Shown in pieces: positions 38,148-47,185 of a stretch of DNA of 64,000 nt. Each line of letters starts with the position of its first letter. The stretch's first letter is position 1. The notes under the pieces were generated by a model. It saw only the letters and a list, made by a program, of their open reading frames with translations, did no database searches and was not told the DNA's origin. Made by a program: the position numbers and the translations under genes. Origin of the DNA: Aquabacterium humicola (GTDB lineage: Bacteria > Pseudomonadota > Gammaproteobacteria > Burkholderiales > Burkholderiaceae_C); contig NZ_JARGNB010000005.1 in assembly GCF_030167915.1 (NCBI RefSeq), positions 1-64,000 of the forward strand. Direction: 5' to 3'.

Positions 38148-38340
38148 CCGGTCCTCAAGATCAGCCTCACACGTCACGAAGAACCGCACCCAAGTCGCCA
38201 GCGCCTGGCGACGTTGTTCGGGAAAATAGGTGTGCTGGTCGTACATGCCCTCCACGCCGCTCAGCTTGTGGTTCAGGCACATCTCGGAGGATGTCGCGGG
38301 GCACGCCCAGGGCACGCATGTGCGCTCAAGTCGACCGGCT
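38148..38340 (-). pseudogene. C-terminal relic of a P4-type tyrosine integrase
   Basis: On the minus strand, CLNHKLSGVEGMYDQHTYF followed by PEQRRQALATWVRFF (38282 to about 38148) matches the end of P4-family integrases, where (L)NHK.GGVEG.Y.RH.Y contains the catalytic Tyr and is followed by the closing helix. Just upstream, in a shifted frame, RALGVPRDI (about 38290-38320) fits the preceding part of the same domain, so there is a frameshift. The rest of the enzyme is absent. The 5' remainder up to 38467 has no other gene. It indicates a former genomic island end here. Confidence 0.6.
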
Positions 38341-38467
38341 CTTGGTCAAGCCGGTCAGACGCTTCGCCTTGTAGTCATTGATCAGCTCGCACACGCGCCG
38401 CCTTCGTTCCTCGCAAGGAGAGGCGGCACGCAAGGCTGCCGGTCGGCAGGCGCGGCGTCGAGTGGCG

Positions 38468-38854
38468 CTATCGCCCGGCCGCCTGCGCTTGCGCAGCCAG
38501 GTCCTGCTGGCCTGCGCGCGTGCCCGCCTGGCCCGTCGCCTCTTCGTACGCCTGGTAGCCCTCCTCGATCGTCGGGACCACGAGGACGAGCTCGAAGTAT
38601 TCGTCCGCGACCAGCTCGGAGTCGCGCAACGACTCGATGAAGAAGTGGTGCTCGCGTGGTTCCGAGGCCTCGACCATCAGCACGTCGCTGCAGTGGGCCG
38701 TGAAGGCCTCGGCATCGAAGTACCGGATCTTGACGCCAGGCACTCGCCGGAGCGCCTCGCCGAGATGGCGGCCCGCTCGCTCGCGTCGCTCCTGCCGGGA
38801 CAAGCGAAGCCAGCGCGGCGTGGCCCGCAGGTGAATGAAGTTCACATGGTTCAT
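38468..38854 (-). CDS. Darcynin family protein
   Basis: 128 residues. The opening MNHVNFIHLRATPRWLRLSRQER is typical of darcynins, small alpha/beta (ferredoxin-like dimeric barrel) proteins of unknown role. EHHFFIESLRDSEL and YFELVLVVPTIEEGYQAYEE complete the family pattern. The last ~20 residues are Gln/Ala-rich and disordered. The start overlaps the stop of the dienelactone hydrolase gene (ATGA), so it is the last gene of an SDR-hydrolase-darcynin operon. Confidence 0.8.
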   Translation of the reverse strand: MNHVNFIHLRATPRWLRLSRQERRERAGRHLGEALRRVPGVKIRYFDAEAFTAHCSDVLMVEASEPREHHFFIESLRDSELVADEYFELVLVVPTIEEGYQAYEEATGQAGTRAGQQDLAAQAQAAGR

Positions 38855-39771
38855 GGCGCGACCTTCAGCGTCCGGCCGAAGAAGCTCGCCGCTTCGCTGA
38901 CCGAGTCCTGGCGAGCGGCTGGCAACGGGGTAGATCCGCCCTCGCCCCCCTTGCCCTGGTCGTGGTACGGATCGAGGTATCGCCGCGGCCGGTCGAGGTT
39001 GTTGAACCCATGCTCCGCGCCGTCGTAGACCTTCACCCGGACATGCGGCCGATGCTTGTCCGGCAGCGAGTCCGCCAGCTTGTCGCAGGCGCGCGGGTCC
39101 ACGTCGTAGCGGTCGTTCGCGCCAGTCAAGATGTAGATGGGTGCGCCCGTCAGCTCGCGGAAGGGGTAGCCCGGAATCCGGTTGTATGCGAAGCAGATGG
39201 GATAGAACGGCATGTGAGCGGCGAACCGCTGCCCGGCCTGCGCGTGCTCGGCCGCGCTGGCCTCGTCGGCCGCCAGCATGCTCAGCACGCCGCCCCACGA
39301 GAAGCCCATGATGCCGACCCGCCGGCCGTCGATGCGCGGATGGGCTGCAAGGAATGCCAGCGCGCCGAACGCATCCGGCAAGTTCTCGCGGACATGCTTC
39401 GGGCGGCCATCCCACCCACCCGAGAGGCCCCTCGGGCTCCAGAGGTCGACCTCGAGCGTGGCAATGCCGGCGGAGTTCAGCGCGCGGGCGTACATGATCC
39501 CCTTCGCGTCCATGCCGCCCGTGCCGTGCACGATGACCACCGCCGGCACCTTCGTCGCGGCGGAAGCGCGCGTCGCCTCCGCGGAAGAGAGATCCGTCGG
39601 GACCTGAAGCCTGCCGACGCCGGAGAGCTTGGTCCCCGGCAAGGGATAGACGACCAGCTGGGTCTTGAGGTCAGGCTCGTAGCCCGCGTGCCGGGCCCCG
39701 ACGATGGCAGGTGAAGACAGCGAAAGCAGGCAGGTGACGAGCGACGCGGATCGGCGCAGTAGCTGTGTCAT
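38851..39771 (-). CDS. Exported dienelactone hydrolase-like alpha/beta hydrolase
   Basis: 306 residues. The N-terminal signal-like segment (SASLVTCLLSLSSPAIVGA) suggests export. The fold is alpha/beta hydrolase: VVIVHGTGGMD (oxyanion region), nucleophile Ser in GIMGFSWGG (about residue 158), an acidic residue in TGANDRYDVD and His in DGAEHGFNN. DLH-type enzymes have Cys as nucleophile; this one has Ser, like many exported relatives. It lies 26 bases after the SDR gene and overlaps the darcynin gene by four bases. The substrate is unknown. Confidence 0.82.
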   Translation of the reverse strand: MTQLLRRSASLVTCLLSLSSPAIVGARHAGYEPDLKTQLVVYPLPGTKLSGVGRLQVPTDLSSAEATRASAATKVPAVVIVHGTGGMDAKGIMYARALNSAGIATLEVDLWSPRGLSGGWDGRPKHVRENLPDAFGALAFLAAHPRIDGRRVGIMGFSWGGVLSMLAADEASAAEHAQAGQRFAAHMPFYPICFAYNRIPGYPFRELTGAPIYILTGANDRYDVDPRACDKLADSLPDKHRPHVRVKVYDGAEHGFNNLDRPRRYLDPYHDQGKGGEGGSTPLPAARQDSVSEAASFFGRTLKVAP

Positions 39772-39797
39772 GAGTGTGTGTCGAAAGGAGTGAGCGA

Positions 39798-40562
39798 TCA
39801 GCCCGCGCTCATCAGGCGGGCCAGGAGGCCGGGGGCAACGCGACGCAGGATCGGCAATGCCCTGGCCTGCCCGATGTGGAAGACACCACCGGGCAGCGAC
39901 AGGCCGGCGAGCAGGGCTGCGGCCGCTTCGTCCGCAGCCAGCTTCCGGCGGCCCCGGCCCAGGGTCATCGGCGTGTCCACGAGCGGCATCACGGCCTCAA
40001 GCACTCGAACCGATGTCCCGCGGAGCTGCAAGCGCAGCCCCGCGCCGAAGAGGTGCAACGCCGCCTTGGAGGCGCTGTACACCGCGGACGTGCGCTTCGG
40101 GGCATAGGCCAGGCCCGACGACACGTGCACGATCCATGACCGCTCCCGCGACTGCAGGGCTGGCAGCAGCGCCCGGGTCAGCGCAATGGGCGCAAGCAAG
40201 TTGGTGTCGAGCTCCTCCTCGATCGCGCGCAGGTCGTAGCCCTCGTCATCGACACGAACGTTGTGCTGGATGCCCGCGTTGTGGATCACGCAGTTCAGCT
40301 CGGGCGCTGCCGCGCCGATTCGCATCGCGAGGCCCGGCAGCGAGTTCACGTCCGCGAGGTCCGCCTCCAGCGCGAGGATGCATGGTTTCAAGCGCGACAA
40401 CTCCGCCAGCTTGTGGCGGTTGCGCCCGAGCGCCACGACGCGCACGCCGGCGTCGGCGAGCTGCAGCGCGAGGTGCCAGCCTATGCCCGAGGTGGCGCCG
40501 GTGACGAGCGCGGCTCGAAGCCCGAGGTTGGTGGCCGCAGCAGTGTCCAGTCGGTTCGTCAT
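39798..40562 (-). CDS. Short-chain dehydrogenase/reductase
   Basis: 254 residues from ATG 40562. The NAD(P)-binding motif TGATSGIG (about 21-28), HNAG in the middle, and the catalytic Tyr/Lys in YSASKAAL (YxxxK) with the upstream Ser in HVSSG are all present. It is similar to DltE/oxidoreductases that act on acyl or alcohol substrates. It is the first gene of the operon that continues into the hydrolase and darcynin genes, and it is divergent from the Crp/Fnr-type regulator with 26 bases between starts, so that regulator likely controls it. Confidence 0.87.
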   Translation of the reverse strand: MTNRLDTAAATNLGLRAALVTGATSGIGWHLALQLADAGVRVVALGRNRHKLAELSRLKPCILALEADLADVNSLPGLAMRIGAAAPELNCVIHNAGIQHNVRVDDEGYDLRAIEEELDTNLLAPIALTRALLPALQSRERSWIVHVSSGLAYAPKRTSAVYSASKAALHLFGAGLRLQLRGTSVRVLEAVMPLVDTPMTLGRGRRKLAADEAAAALLAGLSLPGGVFHIGQARALPILRRVAPGLLARLMSAG

Positions 40563-40588
40563 GCGGATGAATGTAGGAAACTCATCCG

Positions 40589-41224
40589 ATGGCTGCATCA
40601 ACCCAGGTTAATCGCGAGGCCGCTGCGCCCTGGGTGCTGCTCGACCTCTTCCACGGCGCTGCCGGCTTGCCTTCCCTCCCTGAGTCCGCCGCCCTCGCAA
40701 GCGAGTTCCGACTTTGCGATGTCGGCCGCGGCGGCACGCTGTTCATGCAGGACAGTGCCCATCCCTACGTCTATGCCGTCAGGAGCGGGTTGCTCAAGCT
40801 GGTCTACCTCGATGAAGGCGGGAACGAGTGGATCAAGTCCTTCACCTTCGAAGGGCGCTACTTCGCGAGCATCGCGGCGCTGGTCCCCGGCGGCCGGGCG
40901 AGCTTCATGGTCAGGGCCATCGAGGACTCCATCGTCGAGCGGGTGGACTACCGCCTGCTCGAGCAATTGGCAGCCCGGCACCTTGAATGGGCGCGGGCCC
41001 TGCTCGTGCTGACGCAGCAGTTCGCGGCCCGGAAGGAGTTGCGCGAGAAGGAGTTGCTGACCCTGACTGCAGAGGAGCGCTACGTCGCCTTTGCCGACCA
41101 GCACCCCGGCCTGGCGAAGCGAATCCACCAGAAGGACCTGGCGCTGCACCTCGGCCTGACACCGGTCGGCCTGAACCGGATCGTGGCAAGGCTCAGGCGG
41201 TCTGCGGCGCCAACCCCGGAGTAG
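40589..41224 (+). CDS. Crp/Fnr family transcriptional regulator
   Basis: 211 residues. The N-terminal cyclic-nucleotide-binding-like barrel (about 30-120: GRGGTLFMQDSAHPYVYAVRSGLLKL, FTFEGRYFAS) is followed by a long dimer helix and a C-terminal winged helix (RIHQKDLALHLGLTPVGLNRIVARLRR). The cysteines needed for an Fnr iron-sulfur cluster are absent. It resembles regulators that sit divergently to oxidoreductase operons. It overlaps the promoter region of the SDR operon. Confidence 0.85.
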   Translation: MAASTQVNREAAAPWVLLDLFHGAAGLPSLPESAALASEFRLCDVGRGGTLFMQDSAHPYVYAVRSGLLKLVYLDEGGNEWIKSFTFEGRYFASIAALVPGGRASFMVRAIEDSIVERVDYRLLEQLAARHLEWARALLVLTQQFAARKELREKELLTLTAEERYVAFADQHPGLAKRIHQKDLALHLGLTPVGLNRIVARLRRSAAPTPE

Positions 41225-41753
41225 CCAGGATCGCCAGCGCGCCCGCGGCGGTTCCGAGTGGCGTCGGAACCAGCGAGGCGGCTCCGCGACATCGACTGCG
41301 CGACGCGATCCGGCTTCCTGCCGAGCGACCGGCGTGCGTTCCTGGGCGACGCAGGCATTGCGCACGATCCACAAGTCCTCGACGAAGTTGTACGGGATCG
41401 CGAACATCCACCACGCCTTTCGGGCTCGCCGTCCGATTCGCTGCGGCGAGGACCAGTGTCCGGCGCAGTTCGACGCAATACGGCGACCGCGGCCAGCAAC
41501 GCGCCGACCAGCACGGCGCTCCCTGCCAGGCCAGACGCCACCGGAACGCATCCGGGTGAATAAGCTTGGCCAGGTTCGGCACCGCTGCTGTCAGTGCCGG
41601 CGGGCCAGCGCTCCGCACGTGCGCGGGGCAAAGGGGGCGTGAAACATCGACGGCCGTCTGCATTGCAACGCCTTTTCAACGCCCCGCGACCACAGTGGTG
41701 CCGGCCTCGCGACATCGCGAGCAGACAACCGCCCACCACCGAGGACTCGCACC
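41225..41753. other. Gene-free interval with decayed membrane-protein remnants
   Basis: About 530 bases. On the minus strand, pieces such as IHPDAFRWRLAWQGA, VLVGALLAAVAVL and WWMFAIPYNFVEDLWIVRN appear in three different frames between about 41570 and 41340 and together look like a small multi-helix membrane protein broken by frameshifts. I cannot name the family with confidence. The right side should hold the promoter of the exported protein; its ribosome site is GAGGA, about ten bases before 41754. Confidence 0.35.
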
Positions 41754-42263
41754 ATGCAGATCGATCATCTCCGCAGCGCCCTGATCGCCGCGGCCGCGCT
41801 GGCCGCCCAGGCCGGCGTGCCGGCACTGGCCGGCACCACCGTGCTGCCCGGCACGATGTGCACGTCCGAAGGCGCGGTCGGCCGCTCGCTGACCGGGCTG
41901 ATGACCAACAAGGTCGCCGGCACCGGCACCACCTACTTCGTCTGCCCGATCATCCGCACGCAGGCCCACGGCTTCACGCCGGGCAGCATGAGCATCACGG
42001 TGCACGTGAAGACCGCCGCCAACGTCGCGGAATTCAACTGCTACATGCGCTCGATGACGGCCACCAACGTGACCTACGACCAGGTGAAGATCGTCTTCCC
42101 GGGCTCGCTCGCCGGCGACTACGCCACCACGGCCGGCGCGCAGCTCAACCTGCCGCCGGTCGGCGTCACGCCGTGGTCGGCCAGCGTCAACATGCGCTGC
42201 GCGGTGCCGAACGTGATCGGCGGCGTCGAGGCCGGCATCGTGTCGTACAGCTTCGAGCAGTAG
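41754..42263 (+). CDS. Exported protein of unknown function
   Basis: 169 residues. A clear signal peptide (IAAAALAAQAGVPALA, cleavage near ALAGTT) is followed by a Thr/Val-rich mature domain probably of beta-structure (MSITVHVKTAANVAEFNC, VKIVFPGSLAGDY, WSASVNMRCAVP). Four cysteines (in GTMCTSE, FVCPII, FNCYMR and NMRCAV) could form two disulfides. I do not recognise the family. It is divergently oriented... its stop faces the end of the large BTAD regulator 22 bases away, so the two genes converge and need not be related. Confidence 0.75.
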   Translation: MQIDHLRSALIAAAALAAQAGVPALAGTTVLPGTMCTSEGAVGRSLTGLMTNKVAGTGTTYFVCPIIRTQAHGFTPGSMSITVHVKTAANVAEFNCYMRSMTATNVTYDQVKIVFPGSLAGDYATTAGAQLNLPPVGVTPWSASVNMRCAVPNVIGGVEAGIVSYSFEQ

Positions 42264-42285
42264 TCGCCGCCCGGCGCCTGCGCGT

Positions 42286-45200
42286 TCACCGCGGCGCGGC
42301 GGCCACCGCGGCGCGCAGGCGCTCGCGCAGCAGCACCGGCACGCTGCCCCCGGCGAGCAGCGCTTCGGCGCGTGCCAGTGCCGGCTGGTCGGCGCGCGCG
42401 GTCGCGGCCGCCAGCATCAGCCGCTGCTCCAGCCAGCAGGCCAGCGGATGCACCGGCGCGTCGTCGTCGAAGGCCACGGTGTCCAGCCAGCGCCGCGCCT
42501 CGTCGGGCCGGCCCTGCGCACGGGCGGCCGCGCTGCCGAGGTAGGCGCAGTGGAAGCGCACGTCGACCTCGTCCTGCACGTTCGTCGGCAGAAGCGCCAG
42601 CGCGTCTGCCTGCCGGCCTTCGGCCAGCGCCAGCGTCGCCTGCTTGATCGCCATGTTGGACGCGAACCAGCCCGCGTCGCCCACCGCAGCGGACGCGGCG
42701 AACGCTTCGTCCAGCAGCGGCCGCACCGCGGCCCACTCGCCGAGGTCGACGTGCAGGTCGGCCACCATCAGCAGGTAGCCGATGCGGGCCAGCGTGTTCG
42801 ACTGGGAGCGCGACATGCGCAGCAGGTCGGCCGCCGCCGTGCGCGCCGCCTCGACTTCGCCGCGCAGGAAGTGCACGAAGAAGCGTGCCGCCTGGTAGTT
42901 GGTGCGGCCGCGGTTGTCGGCCGCCGGTGCCAGCGCGTCGCCTTCGTCCAGCAGCCGCAGCACGGCGTCGGTCTCGCCGGCGTCCAGGTAGGCCTGCAGC
43001 AACTGGAAATTCACTTCGCGGTGCACCGGCACGTTGCCGCTGCGCGCCGCGAGGGCGCGTGCCCGCTCGCCGACCGCCAGCGCCTGCTCGCGCTCGCCCT
43101 TCACGTTGTGCAGCAGGCACAGCGAGGACAGCGCACTGGCCAGGCCGGCCGTATTGCCGATCGATTCATGCACCGCCACCGCGCGCCGGGCATGGCGCTC
43201 GCAGGCGTCGAGGTCGCCGTGCCAGTTGCTGCACCGCGCCAGGTCGAGCAGCAGCGTCGCCAGTTCCTGCCGTTGCGCCGGCAGCGTCTCCAGCAGGGCC
43301 GCGGCGTCGCCCAGCGCGGCCATCGCTTCAGGCAGGCGGCCGGTGCGCATCAGTCCCGAGCCGCGCACGGCGAGCGCCATCGCGCGCTGGGCGGGGGTCG
43401 CACCGGCCAGCTCCGGCGCCAGCGCCTCCAGCACCGCGAGGCCCTCGGGAATGCGGTCGGTCAGGCACAGGTGCTCGGCGCGCGCGAGCTGCACGCCCAG
43501 CACATCGAGCACGGCCGATGCCGCATCGGCGGGCGCCGCGCCGGGCGCCGCATCGCGCTCGGAGGCCGCGGCCACGGCGGCCGCGAACGCCGCATCGGCG
43601 GCGGCCATGTCGCTGCGCCGGCGATGCACCGCGGCGCACGCGAGGTGTATCCGGGCCGCGTCCGCCCCACGCGCCCCATCGGCCAGTGCCTGCTCGAAGT
43701 GCATCAGGGCTTCAGCCAGCGCATGCACCTCGAGCGCCGCCTGCGCCGCGGCCAGGCGCCAGGGCAGCGCGCTGGCCGGCTGCATCGCGGCTTCCCACTG
43801 CGCGGCGGTCAGCGCGGGCGCGGCGCCGACGGACTCCAGCCGGCGCGCCAGCCGCTCGTGCAGCAGCCGGCGGCGGCCGCCCGACAGGCCCTGCACCAGC
43901 GACTGGCGCACGAGGTCGTGCGCGAAGCGCCAGCCGTTCGCGGTCTCGTGCACCAGCTGCGCCGAGCGTGCATGCTCGAGCGCCGAGATCACCGCCTCTT
44001 CGTCGTCGACGGCGTGGTGGGCCCCGGCCTCGCCGAAGCTCGCCAGCAGCCGCGCATCGATCTCGCCGCCGAGCAGGCTGGCCGCCTCGAGCACCCGCTG
44101 CACCGGGGCACCCAGCGCGCGCACCCGCGCCAGCACCGCGGCGCGCACGCTCGGCGGCACCGGCAGTTCCTCGTAGGCCTCGGTCTGCTCGTCGAACGGT
44201 GTGCTCCAGCCCTCGCCGCCACTGTCGGCGAAGAGCAGGCCCTGCTCGAACAGGTGGCGCAGCGTCTCGAGCATGAAGAAGGGGTTGCCTTCGGTGGCCC
44301 GGTGCAGGCGCTGCGAGAACAGCCGCCCGCCACCGGCGCCGGACAGCGCGTGCGTCAGCGCCAGCACCTCGGCCTCGGCGAAGCCTTCGAGCGCCACGGC
44401 CGCTCCGCGCTGGTGGTCGATGTCGCTGCGCATGCGTTCGAGCGCGGTGCGCGGCAGCTCGGCACTGCGGTAGCCGACGATCCACGCGACACCGTTGCCG
44501 CCGCCGGCCTCGCCGCTGTCCAGCCGCGACCACAGCTCGATGCTGGCCGCGTCGCTCCAGTGCCAGTCGTCGAGCACGAAGGCGCTGAAGTTGTCGAGCA
44601 TCAGCAGCCGCCAGGCTTCGGCCGCGGCGCCGAGCAGGCGCTGCCGCGCTTCGTCGGTGGCCAGGGCCTGCACCGGCTCGCCCCATTCGGGCATCAGCTG
44701 CGCGAGCTCGCGCCGCACCCATTCCGGCAGATCGACCTCCGGCGCCGATGCGCGCAGCGCACGCAGCACGCGCACCACCGAGGCCCAGGGCTGCAGCGCG
44801 TCGTGCGGCTCGCAGGCGACGCGCAGCCAGGGCCCGCGCGAGGCGGCCAGCTCGCTGGCCAGGCGCGTCTTGCCGGTGCCGGCCGGCCCGTGCAGGTAGA
44901 CGCGCTGGCCACGTCCCCAGGCGGTCAGCACGCGCTGCATCGCGGCATGGCGCGGTACGAACGGCACCTGCACCGGCAGCCCGGTGTTCGGCATCGGGGC
45001 GCTCGCCACCGGGGCACTCGCCACCGGGTCCCTCACGATGGCCACCGCCGGGCGCGCGGCGGGCTCGGCCGGCGCCTTCTCCGCCCCGCGCAGCGAGGCG
45101 GCCAGCACCTGCGCCGCGGGCGACGGCGCGGTCTCCAGCTCGGCCTGCAGCGCCGCGGTGAGCCGGGCATAAGCCGCCAGGGCCGCGGCGCGATGGCCGG

Positions 45201-45780
45201 ACGCGGCCTGCAGGCGCATCACGGCGATCGCCGCTCGTTCGTTGCACGGGTCGGCGTCCCAGCGCCGGCCCTGCAGCTCGAGCGCGCGGTGGAGGTCGCC
45301 GCCGCGCTCGGCGCTGTCGGCCGCGGCGCTCAGGGCCTCGTCGTGGCGATCGGCCAGGCGGATGCGCCAGCGCTGCAGCCAGGCGTCGAAATCGGGGCTG
45401 CCGACACCATCGAGCCCCTCCATCGTCACGCCCATGCGCTCGGGCACGCGGCCTTCGTGCAGCAGCGACAACGCATCGACGGCCAGCGCCGTTTCGAGCG
45501 CCAGGCCGCCGCCGTCGGACTCGGCGATGCCCAGGCCCACGCGGCGCAGGCGGAACAGCTCGCGGCGCAGGTTGCGGCGGGCCGCGCCGGCCTCGGCATC
45601 GGGCCACAGCATCGACGACAGCGTGCTGCGCGCCATGGCGCCTTCGAACGCGATCAGCGCCAGCAGTGCCAGCGCCTTGCGCGTGCCGACGTGCTGCACG
45701 CGGCCGTCGTCACGCAGCAGGCAGGCAGGTCCCAGCAGCTGCAGCCGCAGCATCGGTTCGCGCGGGGCGACGGCAGCCAT
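42286..45780 (-). CDS. BTAD-AAA ATPase transcriptional activator (SARP-like, MalT/AfsR type)
   Basis: 1164 residues. The N-terminal winged helix (about 10-95) with GTRKALALLALIAFEGAMAR and LRRELFRLRR is the OmpR-like DNA-binding part. It is followed by a bacterial transcriptional activator domain (BTAD, about 100-235) with YARLTAALQAEL. A NTPase domain starts at about 280, with Walker A HGPAGTGKT and a Walker-B-like FVLDDWHWSD. The C-terminal ~500 residues are TPR-like Ala-rich helical repeats that probably sense a ligand or protein. Such STAND regulators switch on nearby secretion or metabolic genes. It stands alone with convergent neighbours, so its target is unknown. Confidence 0.85.
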   Translation of the reverse strand: MAAVAPREPMLRLQLLGPACLLRDDGRVQHVGTRKALALLALIAFEGAMARSTLSSMLWPDAEAGAARRNLRRELFRLRRVGLGIAESDGGGLALETALAVDALSLLHEGRVPERMGVTMEGLDGVGSPDFDAWLQRWRIRLADRHDEALSAAADSAERGGDLHRALELQGRRWDADPCNERAAIAVMRLQAASGHRAAALAAYARLTAALQAELETAPSPAAQVLAASLRGAEKAPAEPAARPAVAIVRDPVASAPVASAPMPNTGLPVQVPFVPRHAAMQRVLTAWGRGQRVYLHGPAGTGKTRLASELAASRGPWLRVACEPHDALQPWASVVRVLRALRASAPEVDLPEWVRRELAQLMPEWGEPVQALATDEARQRLLGAAAEAWRLLMLDNFSAFVLDDWHWSDAASIELWSRLDSGEAGGGNGVAWIVGYRSAELPRTALERMRSDIDHQRGAAVALEGFAEAEVLALTHALSGAGGGRLFSQRLHRATEGNPFFMLETLRHLFEQGLLFADSGGEGWSTPFDEQTEAYEELPVPPSVRAAVLARVRALGAPVQRVLEAASLLGGEIDARLLASFGEAGAHHAVDDEEAVISALEHARSAQLVHETANGWRFAHDLVRQSLVQGLSGGRRRLLHERLARRLESVGAAPALTAAQWEAAMQPASALPWRLAAAQAALEVHALAEALMHFEQALADGARGADAARIHLACAAVHRRRSDMAAADAAFAAAVAAASERDAAPGAAPADAASAVLDVLGVQLARAEHLCLTDRIPEGLAVLEALAPELAGATPAQRAMALAVRGSGLMRTGRLPEAMAALGDAAALLETLPAQRQELATLLLDLARCSNWHGDLDACERHARRAVAVHESIGNTAGLASALSSLCLLHNVKGEREQALAVGERARALAARSGNVPVHREVNFQLLQAYLDAGETDAVLRLLDEGDALAPAADNRGRTNYQAARFFVHFLRGEVEAARTAAADLLRMSRSQSNTLARIGYLLMVADLHVDLGEWAAVRPLLDEAFAASAAVGDAGWFASNMAIKQATLALAEGRQADALALLPTNVQDEVDVRFHCAYLGSAAARAQGRPDEARRWLDTVAFDDDAPVHPLACWLEQRLMLAAATARADQPALARAEALLAGGSVPVLLRERLRAAVAAAPR

Positions 45781-45869
45781 CGCGCCGGATCATAAGCAGC
45801 CGGCGCGGCCGCAGCCATGGCGCCCGCCCGGGCGCGGGCCGTCGCCCGGGCTTGCGTGCTTCAGGTGGC

Positions 45870-46403
45870 TCAGTGCTTGTGGCCGCCGCCTTCGCCCTTG
45901 CCGATCTGGCCGCGGATCTCGCCACCCGGGAATTGCTGGCTGTGCACGTTGGCGTAGGTGACGCCGGAACGCATGGCCGCGAGCAGTTCGTCGAACTCGC
46001 TCGCCGCGAGCCCCTGGCCGCCCGGGCCGAGCACATCGACCGCGGTGATGGTGCCGCTCAGCGTCGCCTGGCCCGCTGGGCAGGCCTGCGTGCCGGCCGG
46101 TCCATTGCCGAGGTTCGTGCACAGGAACACCGAGATGCCGCCATTGACCGAGTGCTGGCCGAAGTGGATGTGCGCCTGCAGCACCGGGGTCTCGATGCCT
46201 TCGTAATGCAGCTCCCAGGCGATCGTCGCGTCCTGGCGGTCGATGCGCATCTTGAAGTACCCGCTCGCCTTGGTCGATACCGCCGGCACCTCGTTGTAGC
46301 CGGACAGTTGCGCGCGCATCTCCGGCGGACCGTCGGCCCGGGCGGTCACCGCGAAAGCGCCCAGCACGACCATCGACACGCCCATCCAGGGGAAACGTTT
46401 CAT
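45870..46403 (-). CDS. Exported CHRD domain protein
   Basis: 177 residues from the ATG at 46403, which has AAGGAG six bases upstream; a start at 46421 is less likely. A signal peptide (WMGVSMVVLGAFAVTARA) precedes a CHRD domain: MRAQLSGYNEVPAVSTKASG, ELHYEGIETPVLQAHIHFG, then SGVTYANVHSQQFPGGEIRGQI, a chordin-like beta fold found in many secreted bacterial proteins. The tail is Gly/His/Lys-rich (GEGGGHKH) and could bind metal. Its role is unknown. Confidence 0.87.
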   Translation of the reverse strand: MKRFPWMGVSMVVLGAFAVTARADGPPEMRAQLSGYNEVPAVSTKASGYFKMRIDRQDATIAWELHYEGIETPVLQAHIHFGQHSVNGGISVFLCTNLGNGPAGTQACPAGQATLSGTITAVDVLGPGGQGLAASEFDELLAAMRSGVTYANVHSQQFPGGEIRGQIGKGEGGGHKH

Positions 46404-46494
46404 CGCATGCTCCTTCCGCACGTTGCACCACGACCGTGGTGCAGACGTCTACGCGGCGGGCAGCGTGTCTATTCCCGCGGGGCTTGCATGCGCT

Positions 46495-46986
46495 TCAGCC
46501 GCGCCGGGCCTTCTCGATCGCCGCGATGTCGATCTTCTTCATCGTCATCATCGCGTCGAACGCCCGCTTGGCCACCGCCGGGTCGGCATCGGTGACCGCA
46601 TCGATCAGCACGCGCGGCGTGATCTGCCACGACAGGCCCCACTTGTCCTTGCACCAGCCGCATTCACTTTCCTGGCCGCCGTTGCCGACGATGGCGTTCC
46701 ACAGCCGGTCGGTCTCGGCCTGGTCGTCGGTGGCGATCTGGAACGAGAAGGCCTCGGTCTGCTTGAACGTGGGACCGCCGTTCAGGCCGATGCACGGGAT
46801 GCCGGCGACGGTGAACTCCACCGTCAGCACGTCGCCCTGCTTGCCCGACGGGTAGTCGCCGGGCGCACGGTGGATCGCGCCGACCCGGCTGTCCGGAATG
46901 GTCTCGGCATAGAAGCGGGCCGCCGCTTCGGCGTCACGGTCGTACCAGATGCAGATGGTGTTCTTGGGCGCTTTCTTGGAGGGCAT
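46495..46986 (-). CDS. VOC superfamily protein (PhnB / 3-demethylubiquinone methyltransferase-like)
   Basis: 163 residues. It starts with NTICIWYDRDAEAAARFYAET, typical of the PhnB-like group annotated as 3-demethylubiquinone-9 methyltransferase domain proteins; the CGWCKDKWGLSWQI motif near residue 117 and the closing MMTMKKIDIAAIEKA are characteristic of it. These proteins have the glyoxalase/bleomycin-resistance fold and no proven methyltransferase activity. AAGGAA precedes the ATG. It is an isolated gene divergent from the alpha/beta hydrolase. Confidence 0.87.
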   Translation of the reverse strand: MPSKKAPKNTICIWYDRDAEAAARFYAETIPDSRVGAIHRAPGDYPSGKQGDVLTVEFTVAGIPCIGLNGGPTFKQTEAFSFQIATDDQAETDRLWNAIVGNGGQESECGWCKDKWGLSWQITPRVLIDAVTDADPAVAKRAFDAMMTMKKIDIAAIEKARRG

Positions 46987-47185
46987 GGCATTTCCTTCGA
47001 TCGCAGCGCGCGAACCGCGCGGACCTGCGATCTTCCACCCGGGTGGCCGGCGGTGGGAGTCGGAGTGCTCCTACACAGGTTGAACCAAAAAAACCTTGTG
47101 GGCGGCTGTCGATTCCGGCCGGGTTCGATCGTCGTGCAGATGAGCGCCTGCAACAGGCTGCCATCCACCACCCGAGGAGCTTCCG

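Noticed and set aside
42448-45795. 1115-codon plus-strand frame opposite the BTAD regulator
   Set aside because: Arg/Gln/His/Gly-rich low-complexity product, no domain, no ribosome site; the minus-strand gene has clear domains.
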